DNA of 48,956 bases from Nesterenkonia alba DSM 19423 (GCF_000421745.1 NZ_ATXP01000016.1:1-48956); one strand, 5' to 3'; numbered from the stretch's first letter, positions 39,410 to 48,632 are shown. The notes: generated by a model not told the origin, from the letters alone. Numbers and translations are program-made.

Positions 39410-42241
39410 TCAGTTCTTCTTGGCGATCTCCTCGGCACTGACGCCGACGCCGAGCATCACCGGTGCGGTGGCGTCGTCGTTCTTCTGCTCCGAAGCGGTA
39501 TCCGGGGTACTCGCCGTGGCGGAGAACCGCGCCTGGGTACCGGAGACCTCCGGTTCAACCTGGTGGACCTCGCCGGAGGCCCCTTGAGCCGAGCCGGCGG
39601 CACGGCGGCGCCGACGCGGGCTACGCCGTGCCGGCTGCTGGCTGCGGGAGGCCAACGCTTCATCAAGAGATGAGAGCGCCGAAGCCGGGTCAGCTGCTGG
39701 GGATTTCTCCGCCGACTGGCCGGTCTTCTTGGGCACCTCCACCGTTTCCCCACCGATGGTCAGTACCGCTTTGTCCTCGGTGTGGTGATGATCCCCACCG
39801 GGACCTCCGGATTCCTGCCCGCCGGTGGAGGTGCGCGTCGTGGAAGAGGAACCGGAGCCGGCGTCGTCGGAGCGTGAAGCCTCCGATGTCTGCCCGGAGT
39901 GTTGCTTCTCTGCGGTCCCCTGCTGAGCGGCATCCGCCGAGGACTGGTCCGCGGAGCCACCGGCCGAGCCGTTGGTGGCTGCAGCCACCTGAGCCAGTCC
40001 CTGCCGGGCCTTTTCCAGCTTCTTCAGTTCCTTCGGGTCCTGGTCCCGACCGGAGTCGCCGTTCTTCTTGCCCTTCTTGCGGCGTTTCTTGGAGTTCTTC
40101 GCGCTGCGCAGTTCCCCGTCGGCGGTGTAGCTGGGCCGATTTTCGACAGGCTCCTCGTGGGTGATGATGCCACGGCCGGCACAGTGCTCACACTCACTGG
40201 AGAAGACCTCGATGAGGCCAGTGCCCATGCGTTTGCGGGTCATCTGCACCAGACCCAGAGAGGTCACCTCAGCCACCTGATGTTTCGTGCGGTCCCGGCC
40301 GAGGCATTCGACCATGCGACGCAGCACCAGGTCTCGGTTGGATTCGAGCACCATGTCGATGAAGTCGATGACGATGATCCCGCCGATGTCCCGCAGCCGC
40401 AGCTGACGGACGATCTCTTCAGCGGCCTCGAGGTTGTTCTTGGTGACGGTCTCTTCCAGGTTGCCCCCGGAGCCGGTGAATTTACCGGTGTTGACATCAA
40501 CCACCGTCATCGCTTCGGTGCGGTCGAAGATCAGCGAACCACCAGAGGGCAGGTGTACTTTGCGACCCAGCGCCTTGTTCAGCTGCTCATCGATGCGGTG
40601 CTCGGCGAAGATATCGGTGCCCTCGTGCTCGGCGGGGTCCCACTTTTTCAAACGGTCCAGCAGATGCGGGGCCACGTAGGTGACATAAGCCTCGACGTTG
40701 TCGTAGGTCTCCTCGCCCTGGATTTCCATGGCGGAGAAGTCCTCGTTGAACACATCGCGGACCACTTTGATGGTCAAATCCGGCTCCGCGTAGAGCAACT
40801 CCGGGGGGAGGACTTTCTTGTCCTGTGCCTGGGACTGGATGGACTCCCAGAGGGCGCGCAGCCGGTTGATGTCGTTGGTCAGTTCCTCTTCGGAGGCACC
40901 TTCAGCCGCCGTGCGCACGATCACACCGGTGTTCTCCGGCATGTTCTCCTTGAGGATCTTCTTCAGCCGGGCCCGTTCCGTGTCCGGAAGTTTCCGGGAG
41001 ATACCCGTCATCGAGCCGCCCGGGACAAAGACCAGATACCGCCCAGGCAGGGAGACCTGGCTGGTCAGCCGCGCCCCTTTGTGGCCCACGGGGTCCTTGG
41101 TGACCTGAACCAGGACGGAGTCCCCGGACTTCAGGGCATTTTCGATCTTCCGGGGAGCATTGCCGATATTGGCGGCATCCCAGTCGACCTCACCGGCGTA
41201 GAGCACGGCGTTCCGCCCGCGCCCAATATCGACGAAGGCCGCCTCCATCGAAGGCAATACGTTCTGGACCTTGCCCAGGTAGACATTGCCGATCAGAGAG
41301 TCAGCCGTGGTGTGGGAGACGTAGTGCTCGGCCAGGACGTTGTCCTCCAGCACGCCGATCTGAATGCGTTCACCCCGCTGGCGGACGATCATCTTCCGGT
41401 CCACCGACTCGCGGCGGGCCAGGAACTCGGCTTCGGTGATGATGCCGCGGCGGGAGGAGTGCCGTGTGGCCCGGCGGCGCTGCCGCTTGGCCTCCAAGCG
41501 GGTAGAGCCTTTGAGGCTGGTGACCTTCTCCGGGGCGTTCTCCCCGGCCTCACGCCCGGAACGAATCCGGGTGACTGTGTGGCCGTCCTCGGATTCCTCC
41601 TCGATCTCCATATCGGCACTGCCACGACGACGACGCCGTTTCTTCCGGATCACGGGAGTGTCGTCATCGGTGGAACCACTGATGGGGCCGGAGGCTTTGC
41701 TGGAGCTGCGCTGTGTGCCCGAGCCGGCGTCGTCGTCGGCTTCCTTGTCCTTCTGGGCCTCCGGTGCAGAATCGCCGGAGGTGGTCTCTGCGGAACCTGT
41801 GGCCGAGTCCTCCCCCGTCTGGGGGCCCTGGGTGTTGTCCTCGCCGCGGGCGTCATCCTGCTTATTGCGGTTGCGACCACCGCGGCGGCGCTTCCGGCGG
41901 TTCTTCTTGCCGCCCTCGTTCTGACCCTGTCGGTTGTGATCGGAGGAGCCACGCTCGGCCTCATCGTCGTCATCATCGGCCTCGGAGCTCTGCTGAGAGG
42001 GCACCGGCGTGACTGCCGAGAGATCGGGGGCCTGAAACATCACCTCAACCGGGTCTTCGACCGCCGGCCGCTCAGGCGCGGACTCCGATTCACTACTCGG
42101 CTCACTACTCGGCGCGGTACTCGCCGGCGCGGTGATGGCCGGCTCCTGGAACGGCGAGAAGATCTCTTCGGGCTCGTTCGTTGCGGCGGCGGATTCGGAT
42201 TCGGTGGACTGCCCCGTCTTCGGGGTGTTCGTCTCAGTCAT
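39410..42241 (-). CDS. rne: Ribonuclease E/G
   Basis: Endoribonuclease central to mRNA decay and rRNA maturation, 943 residues. The N-terminal ~270 residues and C-terminal ~230 are low-complexity, charged and probably disordered, framing the catalytic core as in other actinobacterial RNase E. The core has an S1 domain ([19 protein letters not shown]), the catalytic Mg sites in VDVNTGK and IIVIDFIDM, and the Zn-link [13 protein letters not shown] 42241 ([10 protein letters not shown]) is chosen; the open frame extends 37 codons upstream without homology. Confidence 0.95.
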   Translation of the reverse strand: MTETNTPKTGQSTESESAAATNEPEEIFSPFQEPAITAPASTAPSSEPSSESESAPERPAVEDPVEVMFQAPDLSAVTPVPSQQSSEADDDDDEAERGSSDHNRQGQNEGGKKNRRKRRRGGRNRNKQDDARGEDNTQGPQTGEDSATGSAETTSGDSAPEAQKDKEADDDAGSGTQRSSSKASGPISGSTDDDTPVIRKKRRRRRGSADMEIEEESEDGHTVTRIRSGREAGENAPEKVTSLKGSTRLEAKRQRRRATRHSSRRGIITEAEFLARRESVDRKMIVRQRGERIQIGVLEDNVLAEHYVSHTTADSLIGNVYLGKVQNVLPSMEAAFVDIGRGRNAVLYAGEVDWDAANIGNAPRKIENALKSGDSVLVQVTKDPVGHKGARLTSQVSLPGRYLVFVPGGSMTGISRKLPDTERARLKKILKENMPENTGVIVRTAAEGASEEELTNDINRLRALWESIQSQAQDKKVLPPELLYAEPDLTIKVVRDVFNEDFSAMEIQGEETYDNVEAYVTYVAPHLLDRLKKWDPAEHEGTDIFAEHRIDEQLNKALGRKVHLPSGGSLIFDRTEAMTVVDVNTGKFTGSGGNLEETVTKNNLEAAEEIVRQLRLRDIGGIIVIDFIDMVLESNRDLVLRRMVECLGRDRTKHQVAEVTSLGLVQMTRKRMGTGLIEVFSSECEHCAGRGIITHEEPVENRPSYTADGELRSAKNSKKRRKKGKKNGDSGRDQDPKELKKLEKARQGLAQVAAATNGSAGGSADQSSADAAQQGTAEKQHSGQTSEASRSDDAGSGSSSTTRTSTGGQESGGPGGDHHHTEDKAVLTIGGETVEVPKKTGQSAEKSPAADPASALSSLDEALASRSQQPARRSPRRRRRAAGSAQGASGEVHQVEPEVSGTQARFSATASTPDTASEQKNDDATAPVMLGVGVSAEEIAKKN

Positions 42242-42603
42242 AAATGTTGTCGTGTGCTCCCGCCATCGGGGTCCGCTGCCACACCCGGCGGTCCGACGGC
42301 CTCGTCCTGTGAAGTTCGTCTCACGCTCGTCGTCGTGCCCCGGGCGCTGCATCCACTATCTGATGCGCGCTCTGCGCGGAGACCGCGACGGCGATGACTC
42401 GTCTGACTTCAGCGGCGGCAACTTGGGTGCCGTGCGGACGCCAGGCCTGTCTTAGGCGGTGTCCACGACGGGTGCCAGCCTCGTACGTGTCAAAAGCCTT
42501 CCGAGCTGACAGGTGTGGTCTGCCTGCTCGTAGGGCCAGTATCGCACAGGGTGGGTGAGATTCCGATGCGCCCGCATCAGCGTGGGGTCTGTCACGGCGT
42601 ACC
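42242..42603. other. Divergent intergenic region rne / VKOR gene
   Basis: About 360 bp without a convincing gene. A minus-strand TTGACA at 42493-42488 could be a -35 for rne but has no good -10 at the right spacing. RNase E messages often have long autoregulatory leaders, so part of this may be untranslated leader. No clear hairpin or known RNA element is seen. Confidence 0.4.
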
Positions 42604-43278
42604 ATGGAGGATATGAGCGCACCCACTGCCGGGCGGGATCTCAGCCCGGAGGCCGCCGAGGAAACCTCCGTCGAAGAGCCTGTAACGCCCGGGCGTGTCC
42701 CACACTTTGCTCGGCAGCGCCCTTTCGGCTGGTGGCTGCTGGCCACGGGGCTGATCGGGACAGTTGCCAGTTTCCTCTTGCTCTATGAACGGGTCCAGCT
42801 CTGGGAGAACCCGGACCACATCACTGCCTGCGATGTGAACCCGTGGGTCTCCTGCGGCCAGGTCATGGAGTCCTGGCAGGCCTCTAGCTTTGGGTTTCCA
42901 AACATTTTCATTGGTGTGGTCGCTTTCCCGGTCCTGGTCGCCGTGGCGGTCACCGTGCTCAGCGGGGTGGGCCTGCCGCGGTGGTACTACCTGGGGCTTC
43001 AGGCTGCGGCGACCTTTGCCTTCGGGTTCTGCGTCTGGCTGTGGTACTCAGCGGTCTATTCGATTGGCGTGTTGTGCCCCTACTGCATGATCGTGTGGGC
43101 AGCCGTCATTCCGTTCTTTGTGGTGACCACGGCACGGAATTTCACCACAGGGACGTTGCCGTCGTCGTCGAGCGCCAAAGAGCTGGTCACCACGTGGTGG
43201 TGGGTCGTGCTGGTGCTGATTTTCCTAGGGATTACCGCCTCGATCTTGTTGAACTTCTCCTACGCGTTCACCGTCTGA
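42604..43278 (+). CDS. Vitamin K epoxide reductase family protein
   Basis: Membrane thiol oxidoreductase that reoxidises a DsbA-like partner in disulfide formation, the actinobacterial equivalent of DsbB. The 224-residue protein has four to five hydrophobic segments. The loop cysteine pair is C76 and C84 (CDVNPWVSC) and the active-site CPYC is at C158-C161. No fused thioredoxin domain and no DsbA-like gene next to it. The start may be ATG 42604 or ATG 42613; GGAGG lies only 2 nt before the second. Confidence 0.9.
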   Translation: MEDMSAPTAGRDLSPEAAEETSVEEPVTPGRVPHFARQRPFGWWLLATGLIGTVASFLLLYERVQLWENPDHITACDVNPWVSCGQVMESWQASSFGFPNIFIGVVAFPVLVAVAVTVLSGVGLPRWYYLGLQAAATFAFGFCVWLWYSAVYSIGVLCPYCMIVWAAVIPFFVVTTARNFTTGTLPSSSSAKELVTTWWWVVLVLIFLGITASILLNFSYAFTV

Positions 43279-43377
43279 TGTGGTAGTGATTTCTCTCACA
43301 GCGGAGCACTCCCGGAGGCCCCCTTCCCGGTGATTGAATGGCAGTGGTCGTCCGATTCCCGATCCAAGGAGATCACC

Positions 43378-44475
43378 ATGCCTCAGACAGTCAATGCTGT
43401 GGTTGTCCTCGAGAAGAACGCTCCCGCCACCGTGGAGAAGATCGTCATCCCAGACCCCGGACCCGATGAGGTCGTCGTCGATATTCTGACCTGCGGGGTC
43501 TGCCAAACGGACCAGCACTTCCAGCAGGGCGAAGTGGGAGATAACTTCCCCTACCTTCTGGGACATGAGGCCACCGGGCGGGTCAGCGAAGTTGGTGAGT
43601 CAGTGACCAATGTCTCCGTTGGTGACAAAGTGATCCTCAACTGGCGGGCAGTGTGCGGTGAGTGCCGCGCCTGTCGCAAAGGGGAATTGAAGTACTGCTT
43701 CGATACCCACAACGCAGCACAGAAAATGACCTTAGAAGACGGCACGGAGCTGGAGGCTGCCCTGGGCATCGGCGCTTTCGCTGAGAAGACGCTGGTCCAC
43801 TCCGGGCAGTGCACTGTCATCGACGATGTCGACGACTCATCCAATGCCGCAGTTGGGCTGCTCGGATGCGGGATCATGGCCGGCATCGGTGCCGCCATCA
43901 ACACCGGGGAGGTCAAGCGCGGGGAGTCCGTGGCCGTGATCGGAACCGGTGGCGTAGGCACCGCTGCGATTGCCGGAGCCAAACTGGCCGGGGCCACCAC
44001 GATCATCGCAGTCGATATCGAGAACCGGAAGCTGGAAAAGGCCCGTCAGCTGGGCGCCACCCACACGGTCAACTCCAAGGAGACTGACCCCGTGGACGCG
44101 ATCCGGGAACTGACCGGAGGGTTTGGTGCCGACGTCGTCATCGATGCTGTGGGCATCCCCGCCACCTACAAGCAGGCCTTCTACGCCCGGGACCTGGCCG
44201 GACGCGTTGTACTGGTCGGCGTTCCCGATCCCACCCAGACCTTGGAGATCCCGCTGCAGGACATCTTCAGCCGAGGCGGGGCCTTGAAATCCTCCTGGTA
44301 CGGCGACTGCCTGCCCAGCCGCGATTTCCCGATGCTGGTGGACCTCTATCAGCAGGGCAAACTGGATCTGAACGCTTTCGTCACCGAACGGGTGAAACTG
44401 CAGGACGTGCAGGAGGCATTCGACACGATGAACCGCGGGGAGGTCCTGCGGTCGGTGGTGGAGATCGCTGCCTGA
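43378..44475 (+). CDS. S-(hydroxymethyl)mycothiol dehydrogenase (formaldehyde dehydrogenase)
   Basis: Zinc- and NAD-dependent MDR enzyme, 365 residues, that oxidises the mycothiol adduct of formaldehyde and may reduce S-nitrosomycothiol. Catalytic zinc ligands are Cys39 (LTCGVCQTD) and His63-Glu64 (GHEATG). Structural zinc ligands are C93, C96, C99 and C107. The NAD motif is [24 protein letters not shown] lies 6 nt before the ATG. The pairing with the next metallo-hydrolase gene supports the mycothiol type (MscR/AdhE2). Confidence 0.9.
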   Translation: MPQTVNAVVVLEKNAPATVEKIVIPDPGPDEVVVDILTCGVCQTDQHFQQGEVGDNFPYLLGHEATGRVSEVGESVTNVSVGDKVILNWRAVCGECRACRKGELKYCFDTHNAAQKMTLEDGTELEAALGIGAFAEKTLVHSGQCTVIDDVDDSSNAAVGLLGCGIMAGIGAAINTGEVKRGESVAVIGTGGVGTAAIAGAKLAGATTIIAVDIENRKLEKARQLGATHTVNSKETDPVDAIRELTGGFGADVVIDAVGIPATYKQAFYARDLAGRVVLVGVPDPTQTLEIPLQDIFSRGGALKSSWYGDCLPSRDFPMLVDLYQQGKLDLNAFVTERVKLQDVQEAFDTMNRGEVLRSVVEIAA

Positions 44476-44533
44476 GGCCAGACAGCGCCAGATAACGCAG
44501 AACCCGGTAGACACAGGTTGGTTAAGGAGATCG

Positions 44534-45172
44534 ATGATGAGCGCACGTATTGAGCATCTGGAAACCTCCGGGACGTTCTCCCTGGATGGGGGCACCTGGG
44601 AGGTGGACAACAACGTCTGGATCGTTGGGGATGACCAGGAGGTCATCGTCATCGACCCCGCCCATGACGCTGAGGCTGTTGAGAAGAAGGTCGCCGGGCG
44701 GAAGGTGGTGGCGATCCTGCTGACGCACGCCCACGATGACCACATCGGGCAGGTGAAGGAGGTGCAGTCCCGCATTGGCGGGTCAATCCACCTCAACTGG
44801 GAGGACAAGCCCCTGTGGGAGCAGGTCTACCCGGGGACGGAACCGGATGTGAAGATCGGCGACGGCGATACCTTCACCGTGGCTGGTACCACTCTGCAGG
44901 CGATCCACACTCCTGGCCACTCCCCCGGTTCCACCTGTTACTACGTCAAGGATCTCGACGGCGGTGTGGTCTTCTCCGGGGACACGCTGTTCAACGGCGG
45001 TCCGGGGGCCACCGGCCGGTCCTATAGCAGCTTTGACACGATCGTGGATTCGATTAAGACCAAGCTGTTCGCGCTGCCGGATGACACCACGGTTAATACC
45101 GGCCACGGGCCCTCCACCACCATTGGTGCTGAGAAACCCAATGTGGAGGAAGCCATCAAGAACGCTGAGTAG
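44534..45172 (+). CDS. MBL-fold metallo-hydrolase, probable S-formylmycothiol hydrolase
   Basis: A 212-residue glyoxalase-II-like protein. The metal motif HAHDDH (ILLTHAHDDHIGQV) is near residue 65, with further metal ligands in HTPGHSPGS and the Asp of VVFSGDTLF and a final His in NTGHGP. It follows the formaldehyde dehydrogenase by 58 bp with AAGGAG 5-8 nt before the double ATG (44534 or 44537). Hydrolysis of the dehydrogenase product, S-formylmycothiol, to formate and mycothiol is the likely role, inferred from the neighbour. Confidence 0.85.
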   Translation: MMSARIEHLETSGTFSLDGGTWEVDNNVWIVGDDQEVIVIDPAHDAEAVEKKVAGRKVVAILLTHAHDDHIGQVKEVQSRIGGSIHLNWEDKPLWEQVYPGTEPDVKIGDGDTFTVAGTTLQAIHTPGHSPGSTCYYVKDLDGGVVFSGDTLFNGGPGATGRSYSSFDTIVDSIKTKLFALPDDTTVNTGHGPSTTIGAEKPNVEEAIKNAE

Positions 45173-45191
45173 CCAACACACAGGCGAGGCG

Positions 45192-45239
45192 CACTACTCG
45201 CTCGGGTCCGGAGTCGTTGACCGGACCCGAGCGGTGGTG
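45192..45239. terminator. Bidirectional terminator between metallo-hydrolase and lipoate ligase genes
   Basis: GCTCGGGTCCGG and CCGGACCCGAGC form a perfect 12-bp stem with a 9-nt loop (45200-45232), extended by CACTAC/GTGGTG pairing. It sits between two converging genes and can serve both. Confidence 0.8.
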
Positions 45240-45259
45240 TCTTGAGCTCGTGGTGAGGC

Positions 45260-46009
45260 TCAGGAGCCGACGTCGTAGGTAGCCAGTTCCCAGTACCGGC
45301 TGTAGGTCTGAAGGATGGCGTGTTCGACGTCGTCGACGCTCACCCCTGGGATGAGATCGTCGGCAGCACCGGCGCTGAGCGGATCCCATTCCAGCCCCAT
45401 CGCGGAGTAGGCCTCGGTGAGGACCCGCCGAATGGGAGCACCATCGGTGACCACGATGGACGTGGAGAACAGCCACCCGGTGGCGATCTGGCGCTGAGCG
45501 GTGCCGACGAGTTTGATGCGGACGTCCGGTTCGCCGGGGGCAACACCGTGGACGGAGTGTTCGCCGTAACAATACTCGTAGGGCACGGGACCGAGTTCGG
45601 CGTCGATACCTGCATGGCGCAGCGCCTCGGTGTAGAGCTCACCGAAGGCGGAGAATCGTGCCAGAGACTCCCGGATGGGGTCGGTGTCTGGTTCGATGTG
45701 GTCAATGACCAGGGATCCGGGGTGGTAGGCGGCGGCCCGTCCTCCGGCGCGGCGTACCACGGGGGTGAATCCGAGGCGGCGGCAGGCTCCGGCGGCCTGA
45801 TTGAAGCCGGGGAGTTTGGTGTCGCGCTGACCGAAGGCGACGGTGGGTTGTGGGCGGTAGATCCGCAGCATGGGCGGGGTGTGACCGGTTCTAGTTCCGG
45901 CGAGCAAGTCCAGGGCCAGGGCGAGGTCACCCTCGGCACCGCGGCTGGTCTGCTGTTTCCACACTTTCAGCTGCGGGTTCTCAGCTCGCTGTGCACGCCG
46001 CCTTCCCAT
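45260..46009 (-). CDS. Lipoate--protein ligase / octanoyltransferase-like protein
   Basis: A 249-residue protein with a biotin/lipoate protein ligase fold. The RRAGGRAAAYHPGSLVIDHI block corresponds to the RRxSGGGAVYHD region of LplA/LipM enzymes, here slightly divergent. The lipoyl-adenylate lysine is probably in DVRIKLVGTAQRQ. It could scavenge lipoate or transfer octanoyl groups to lipoyl domains; which one cannot be told. Its start overlaps the start of the divergent HepT remnant. No ribosome site is obvious. Confidence 0.75.
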   Translation of the reverse strand: MGRRRAQRAENPQLKVWKQQTSRGAEGDLALALDLLAGTRTGHTPPMLRIYRPQPTVAFGQRDTKLPGFNQAAGACRRLGFTPVVRRAGGRAAAYHPGSLVIDHIEPDTDPIRESLARFSAFGELYTEALRHAGIDAELGPVPYEYCYGEHSVHGVAPGEPDVRIKLVGTAQRQIATGWLFSTSIVVTDGAPIRRVLTEAYSAMGLEWDPLSAGAADDLIPGVSVDDVEHAILQTYSRYWELATYDVGS

Positions 46010-46063
46010 GACGTCTCAGTCTACAAACCAGCAGACCGCAGATGGCCGGCTCATCTCACGCCA

Positions 46064-46337
46064 GCTTGCCTCCTACCCCTCTACGATGCCATCGAAGCGT
46101 GTCGGCATATCAGCTGATTTTCCACGGATCGCTCATGGAGAGGCCCTCAACGCTTTCCAAAGGCTTCAGCCTGAAGCAGCCGGAGAGTTGGATGAGCTGC
46201 CCGTGGTGATCTCAATGAGGAACCTCATCGTTCACGAGTACTTCACCATAGACGCGAGAACGCTGATCCAGACCGCGCACAACGACGTTCCAGCCCTACA
46301 GACAAAACTCGAAACCCTCCTGAAGTCTCTGGATTGA
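46064..46337 (+). pseudogene. Decayed HepT-like (DUF86) toxin remnant
   Basis: The last ~60 residues match the HepT RNase toxin pattern: VISMRNLIVHEYFTID with the R-x4-H active site, then HNDVPALQTKLETLL. The N-terminal half of a normal ~115-residue HepT is shortened and the only similar stretch, LPLYDAIEACRHIS, lies in another reading frame ending at 46117. This suggests a frameshift plus deletion. An ATG at 46008 opens a 109-residue frame, so a short protein might still be made. No MntA antitoxin partner is present. Confidence 0.55.
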
Positions 46338-46412
46338 GCGCATCGCACGTTGAACGTGAACTCGATCGCGTTTTGAAGCCGAATAACCTTTTAGCTGCAT
46401 ACGCAGGCCTGA

Positions 46413-46784
46413 TCAGGCAACAGGGGTCCCCTGATGGAACAGCATGAGCGAGCTCTCCGGCCGTATCCGCCACAGTGAAGATCGACGACTCCGGCGTTCA
46501 CCAAACTCTAAGAAGTAAGTCAGCAGAACGAGCCCAGGTGCTAGTACGTCAGCGCGCTGCTCACTGAAGACCGGAGTGAGGCCGCTCTCATCTTCTGCGG
46601 ATACGACGCGCAGAATCTGGTCACGGGACCAGTGCGTGCCTGACTGCCCAATCTCATGAAACTCGGGAGCCAGCAGCTCCCCCATGACACTAGGTTCAGA
46701 CCGCACCCGCGGATCCAGAAGCCGGAGCTCGCTCTCCCACGCAGCAGCGATGGCTAGACTTTTATCACTTACGTCAACACTCAT
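46413..46784 (-). CDS. DUF4440 / NTF2-fold protein coupled to higA
   Basis: A 123-residue cytoplasmic protein of the SnoaL/NTF2-like DUF4440 family. Conserved features are an N-terminal helix (WESELRLLDPRVR), LLAPEFHEIGQSGTHWSRDQIL and a C-terminal strand pair ending SSLWRIR...LMLFHQGTPV. Members bind small molecules or act as enzymes; this branch has no assigned activity. Its ATG overlaps the higA stop by four bases (ATGA), so it is translated with the antitoxin. A role with the toxin-antitoxin pair is inferred only from this coupling. Confidence 0.8.
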   Translation of the reverse strand: MSVDVSDKSLAIAAAWESELRLLDPRVRSEPSVMGELLAPEFHEIGQSGTHWSRDQILRVVSAEDESGLTPVFSEQRADVLAPGLVLLTYFLEFGERRSRRSSLWRIRPESSLMLFHQGTPVA

Positions 46785-47083
46785 GCGGCCCGCAGCGGCT
46801 GGATGGACTTGATCTGATCAGCGGACTCGTCCTCTGCGACGTCAAGGTCATAACGAGCCTGCAGGTTCAGCCAGAACTGGGCATCAACTCCGAAATAGCG
46901 GCCGAGCCGCAGAGCGGTGTCGGCGGTGATGCGGCGCTTGCCGTGGACGATCTCGTTGATCCGCCGCGGAGGCACGCCAATCGACACGGCCAGCTTGTTC
47001 TGGGTGATGCCGAACCCGTTGATGAAGTCCTCCAGCAGAACCTCACCAGGATGGATCGGCGGGTAGAGCTTCTCGGCCATCAT
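46781..47083 (-). CDS. higA: HigA-family antitoxin
   Basis: A 100-residue XRE helix-turn-helix protein of the HigA addiction-module type. It begins with PIHPGEVLLEDFI and has the helix-turn-helix TQNKLAVSIGVPPRRINEIVHG, followed by ITADTALRLGRYFGVDAQFW. It neutralises HigB and represses the operon. AGGAGG overlapping the higB stop precedes a double ATG; the second (47080) has the better spacing of 4 nt. It is unusually followed by an overlapping DUF4440 gene. Confidence 0.93.
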   Translation of the reverse strand: MMAEKLYPPIHPGEVLLEDFINGFGITQNKLAVSIGVPPRRINEIVHGKRRITADTALRLGRYFGVDAQFWLNLQARYDLDVAEDESADQIKSIQPLRAA

Positions 47084-47088
47084 TCCTC

Positions 47089-47370
47089 CTAGTGGTAGTC
47101 CACGATCTGCACATCTTCTGCCCCGCCATCAGTCCAGCGGAAGCAGCTACGCCATTGGTCATTGATCCGGATGCTGTGCTGCCCAGCACGGTCACCTCTG
47201 AGAGCCTCCAGGCGGTTGCCCGGCGGGACCCTGAGGGCATCCAACGTCGTGGCGGCGTCGATCTGCAGCAGCTTCCGGTTCGCAGTCTTATGAATCCTCG
47301 GGTCGATCTTCCGAGCCGACTCACGACGCCACACCAGCTCAGTGTCACGGTCAGCAAAGGAGCGGATCAC
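47089..47370 (-). CDS. higB: HigB-family mRNA-interferase toxin
   Basis: A 93-residue RelE-superfamily toxin that cleaves mRNA on the ribosome. It begins MIRSFADRDTELVWRRE at GTG 47370 and contains the typical RKLLQIDAATTLDALRVPPGN and GQHSIRINDQWRSCFRW blocks, ending DVQIVDYH. Toxin-first order and close spacing to higA are normal for higBA. Length is complete. A -10-like TATGCT lies 6 nt before the GTG, so the message may be leaderless. Confidence 0.93.
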   Translation of the reverse strand: MIRSFADRDTELVWRRESARKIDPRIHKTANRKLLQIDAATTLDALRVPPGNRLEALRGDRAGQHSIRINDQWRSCFRWTDGGAEDVQIVDYH

Positions 47371-47374
47371 ACTG

Positions 47375-47407
47375 CTAGCATATAACGCATCGCGACAATA
47401 ACGCTAG
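47375..47407. promoter_or_regulatory. Candidate HigA operator region
   Basis: The bases just before higB contain ATAACGC twice (47382-47388 and 47398-47404, 16-bp period), enclosed by the inverted repeat CTAGC (47375-47379) / GCTAG (47403-47407). Repeats placed over the toxin promoter are typical autoregulatory sites. Binding by HigA is inferred. Confidence 0.45.
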
Positions 47408-47416
47408 ACGTTACAC

Positions 47417-47436
47417 CTGAACTCGACCGAGTTCAG
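47417..47436. promoter_or_regulatory. Perfect 9-bp dyad between higB and the LysE exporter
   Basis: CTGAACTCG-AC-CGAGTTCAG is an exact inverted repeat with a 2-bp centre, too small a loop for a terminator. It looks like a dimeric repressor site for higBA or for the exporter gene 115 bp downstream. No matching regulator gene is seen. The rest of 47437-47551 shows nothing clear. Confidence 0.4.
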
Positions 47437-47551
47437 AGGCGCCGCTTACTGTCTGCACACCCTTTTTGCCTAGACACACGTATACGCCATCGACCGGAAA
47501 GTCCGTACTCCGTCGCGCCGGGAGGGCGCCAACTAGTGAATACTTAAGGCC

Positions 47552-48184
47552 ATGGAGTGGAGCTTGTACCCCGGATTCGTGGCCATCGCGGTGGCGGTGG
47601 CACTGACTCCCGGAGCCGATACTGCGGTGGTGTTGAAGAACTCCTTGCTGGGTGGACGGCGCGGAGGGCTCGCCACAGCAATCGGCGTGTTCCTGGCGGC
47701 TACCACCCAAGCTGTGCTTGCCGCCGTGGGGCTCGGGATCATCGTGGCACAGTCACAGACCGCGCTACAGGTGATCCGCTGGATGGGAGCGGCCTATCTG
47801 ATCTGGTTGGCCTTCCAGTCCCTGCGCTCGGCGTGGAAAGGTCAGTACGCACAGCTTGCACTTCCCTCCGGCACTGTGGAACGACATGGACTCCTCCAGG
47901 GCTATCTGACAAACATCACCAACCCTCAGGTGCTGATGTTCTTCCTCGCGCTCTTCCCGCAGTTCATGACTCCGGAGATGAGCTTATGGGCATTGGCGCT
48001 CTTGACGATGACACTGCCCGTGCTGGGCACCGTGCCTCTGATCCTCATCGCGATATTGGTGGATCGAGCAGCCATGTGGTGGCAACGTCGCACCATCCGT
48101 CGCACCCTCGACGCCGCCACCGGAGCAATACTGGGACTCCTCGGAATCAGAGTTGCTGCTGATGCCTTCCGCGAGGCCGCATAA
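47552..48184 (+). CDS. LysE/RhtB family exporter
   Basis: A 210-residue membrane protein with six hydrophobic helices, the LysE/RhtB layout. Family landmarks are LTPGADTAVVLKNSLLGGRRGGL near the N-terminus, a second helix with GVFLAATTQAVLAAVGLG and GYLTNITNPQVLMFFLALFPQF in the middle. The family exports amino acids such as lysine, homoserine or threonine; substrate unknown. It is divergent from higBA. Confidence 0.92.
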   Translation: MEWSLYPGFVAIAVAVALTPGADTAVVLKNSLLGGRRGGLATAIGVFLAATTQAVLAAVGLGIIVAQSQTALQVIRWMGAAYLIWLAFQSLRSAWKGQYAQLALPSGTVERHGLLQGYLTNITNPQVLMFFLALFPQFMTPEMSLWALALLTMTLPVLGTVPLILIAILVDRAAMWWQRRTIRRTLDAATGAILGLLGIRVAADAFREAA

Positions 48185-48289
48185 CCGCCCCCCCACACAC
48201 ACATCAGGCACCTGCATGAAGGGTCTACCCCATTCACGTGGCAATCTTGTTCTGAAACTCTGTCAAGCGAAGTCGTTATCCTGGAGCCT

Positions 48290-48463
48290 ATGGCTCACAC
48301 GGAGAAGCAATCCCCGTATCGGTGGATGTCGAAAGAGAGCTCCAAGAACCGTAAGCGCCTCACCCGTGTTCGCCGTCGCCTCGCGCGCATGGCTATCAAG
48401 CAGCGCGACTACGAGAAAGCCTCAGAGAAAGAACCCGGCACCCAGGGATGGATGACCTGGTGA
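48290..48463 (+). CDS. Small basic protein, 57 residues
   Basis: An ATG with GGAG 5 nt upstream opens a 57-residue frame. The protein is strongly basic in its middle (SSKNRKRLTRVRRRLARMA) with an aromatic end (GWMTW), and codon third positions are GC-rich as in neighbours. I do not recognise it; a nucleic-acid-binding role is possible from charge only. The gap between the exporter and this ORF holds nothing else. Confidence 0.45.
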   Translation: MAHTEKQSPYRWMSKESSKNRKRLTRVRRRLARMAIKQRDYEKASEKEPGTQGWMTW

Positions 48464-48494
48464 CCCCAGCAGTGCTGCGACGTATCCTGAAAGC

Positions 48495-48632
48495 ATGACG
48501 GACCACCCCGCCACCGCTGAGACTCTCGCACTGCGAGAGCTCATTGAGGCGCGCCGGGATGAGTTCGAGGCGCTGCTCGCCAAGTACCGTGCCCGGAACC
48601 CGCGACTGTTCGTGGAATGCCCCCGGTGTTAG
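48495..48632 (+). CDS. Small ORF truncated by the IS3 insertion
   Basis: A 45-residue frame beginning MTDHPATAETLALRELIEAR, predicted helical, and ending VECPRC with the stop inside the IS end. A CxxC so close to the stop suggests that a longer, possibly zinc-binding protein was cut by the insertion. The missing part would lie beyond the IS, outside this window. Confidence 0.4.
   Translation: MTDHPATAETLALRELIEARRDEFEALLAKYRARNPRLFVECPRC

Noticed and set aside
39899-42397. An 832-codon open frame on the plus strand, opposite rne
   Set aside because: It lies entirely antisense to the clear RNase E gene. Long antisense frames arise from GC-rich third codon positions, and the translation has no family motif.
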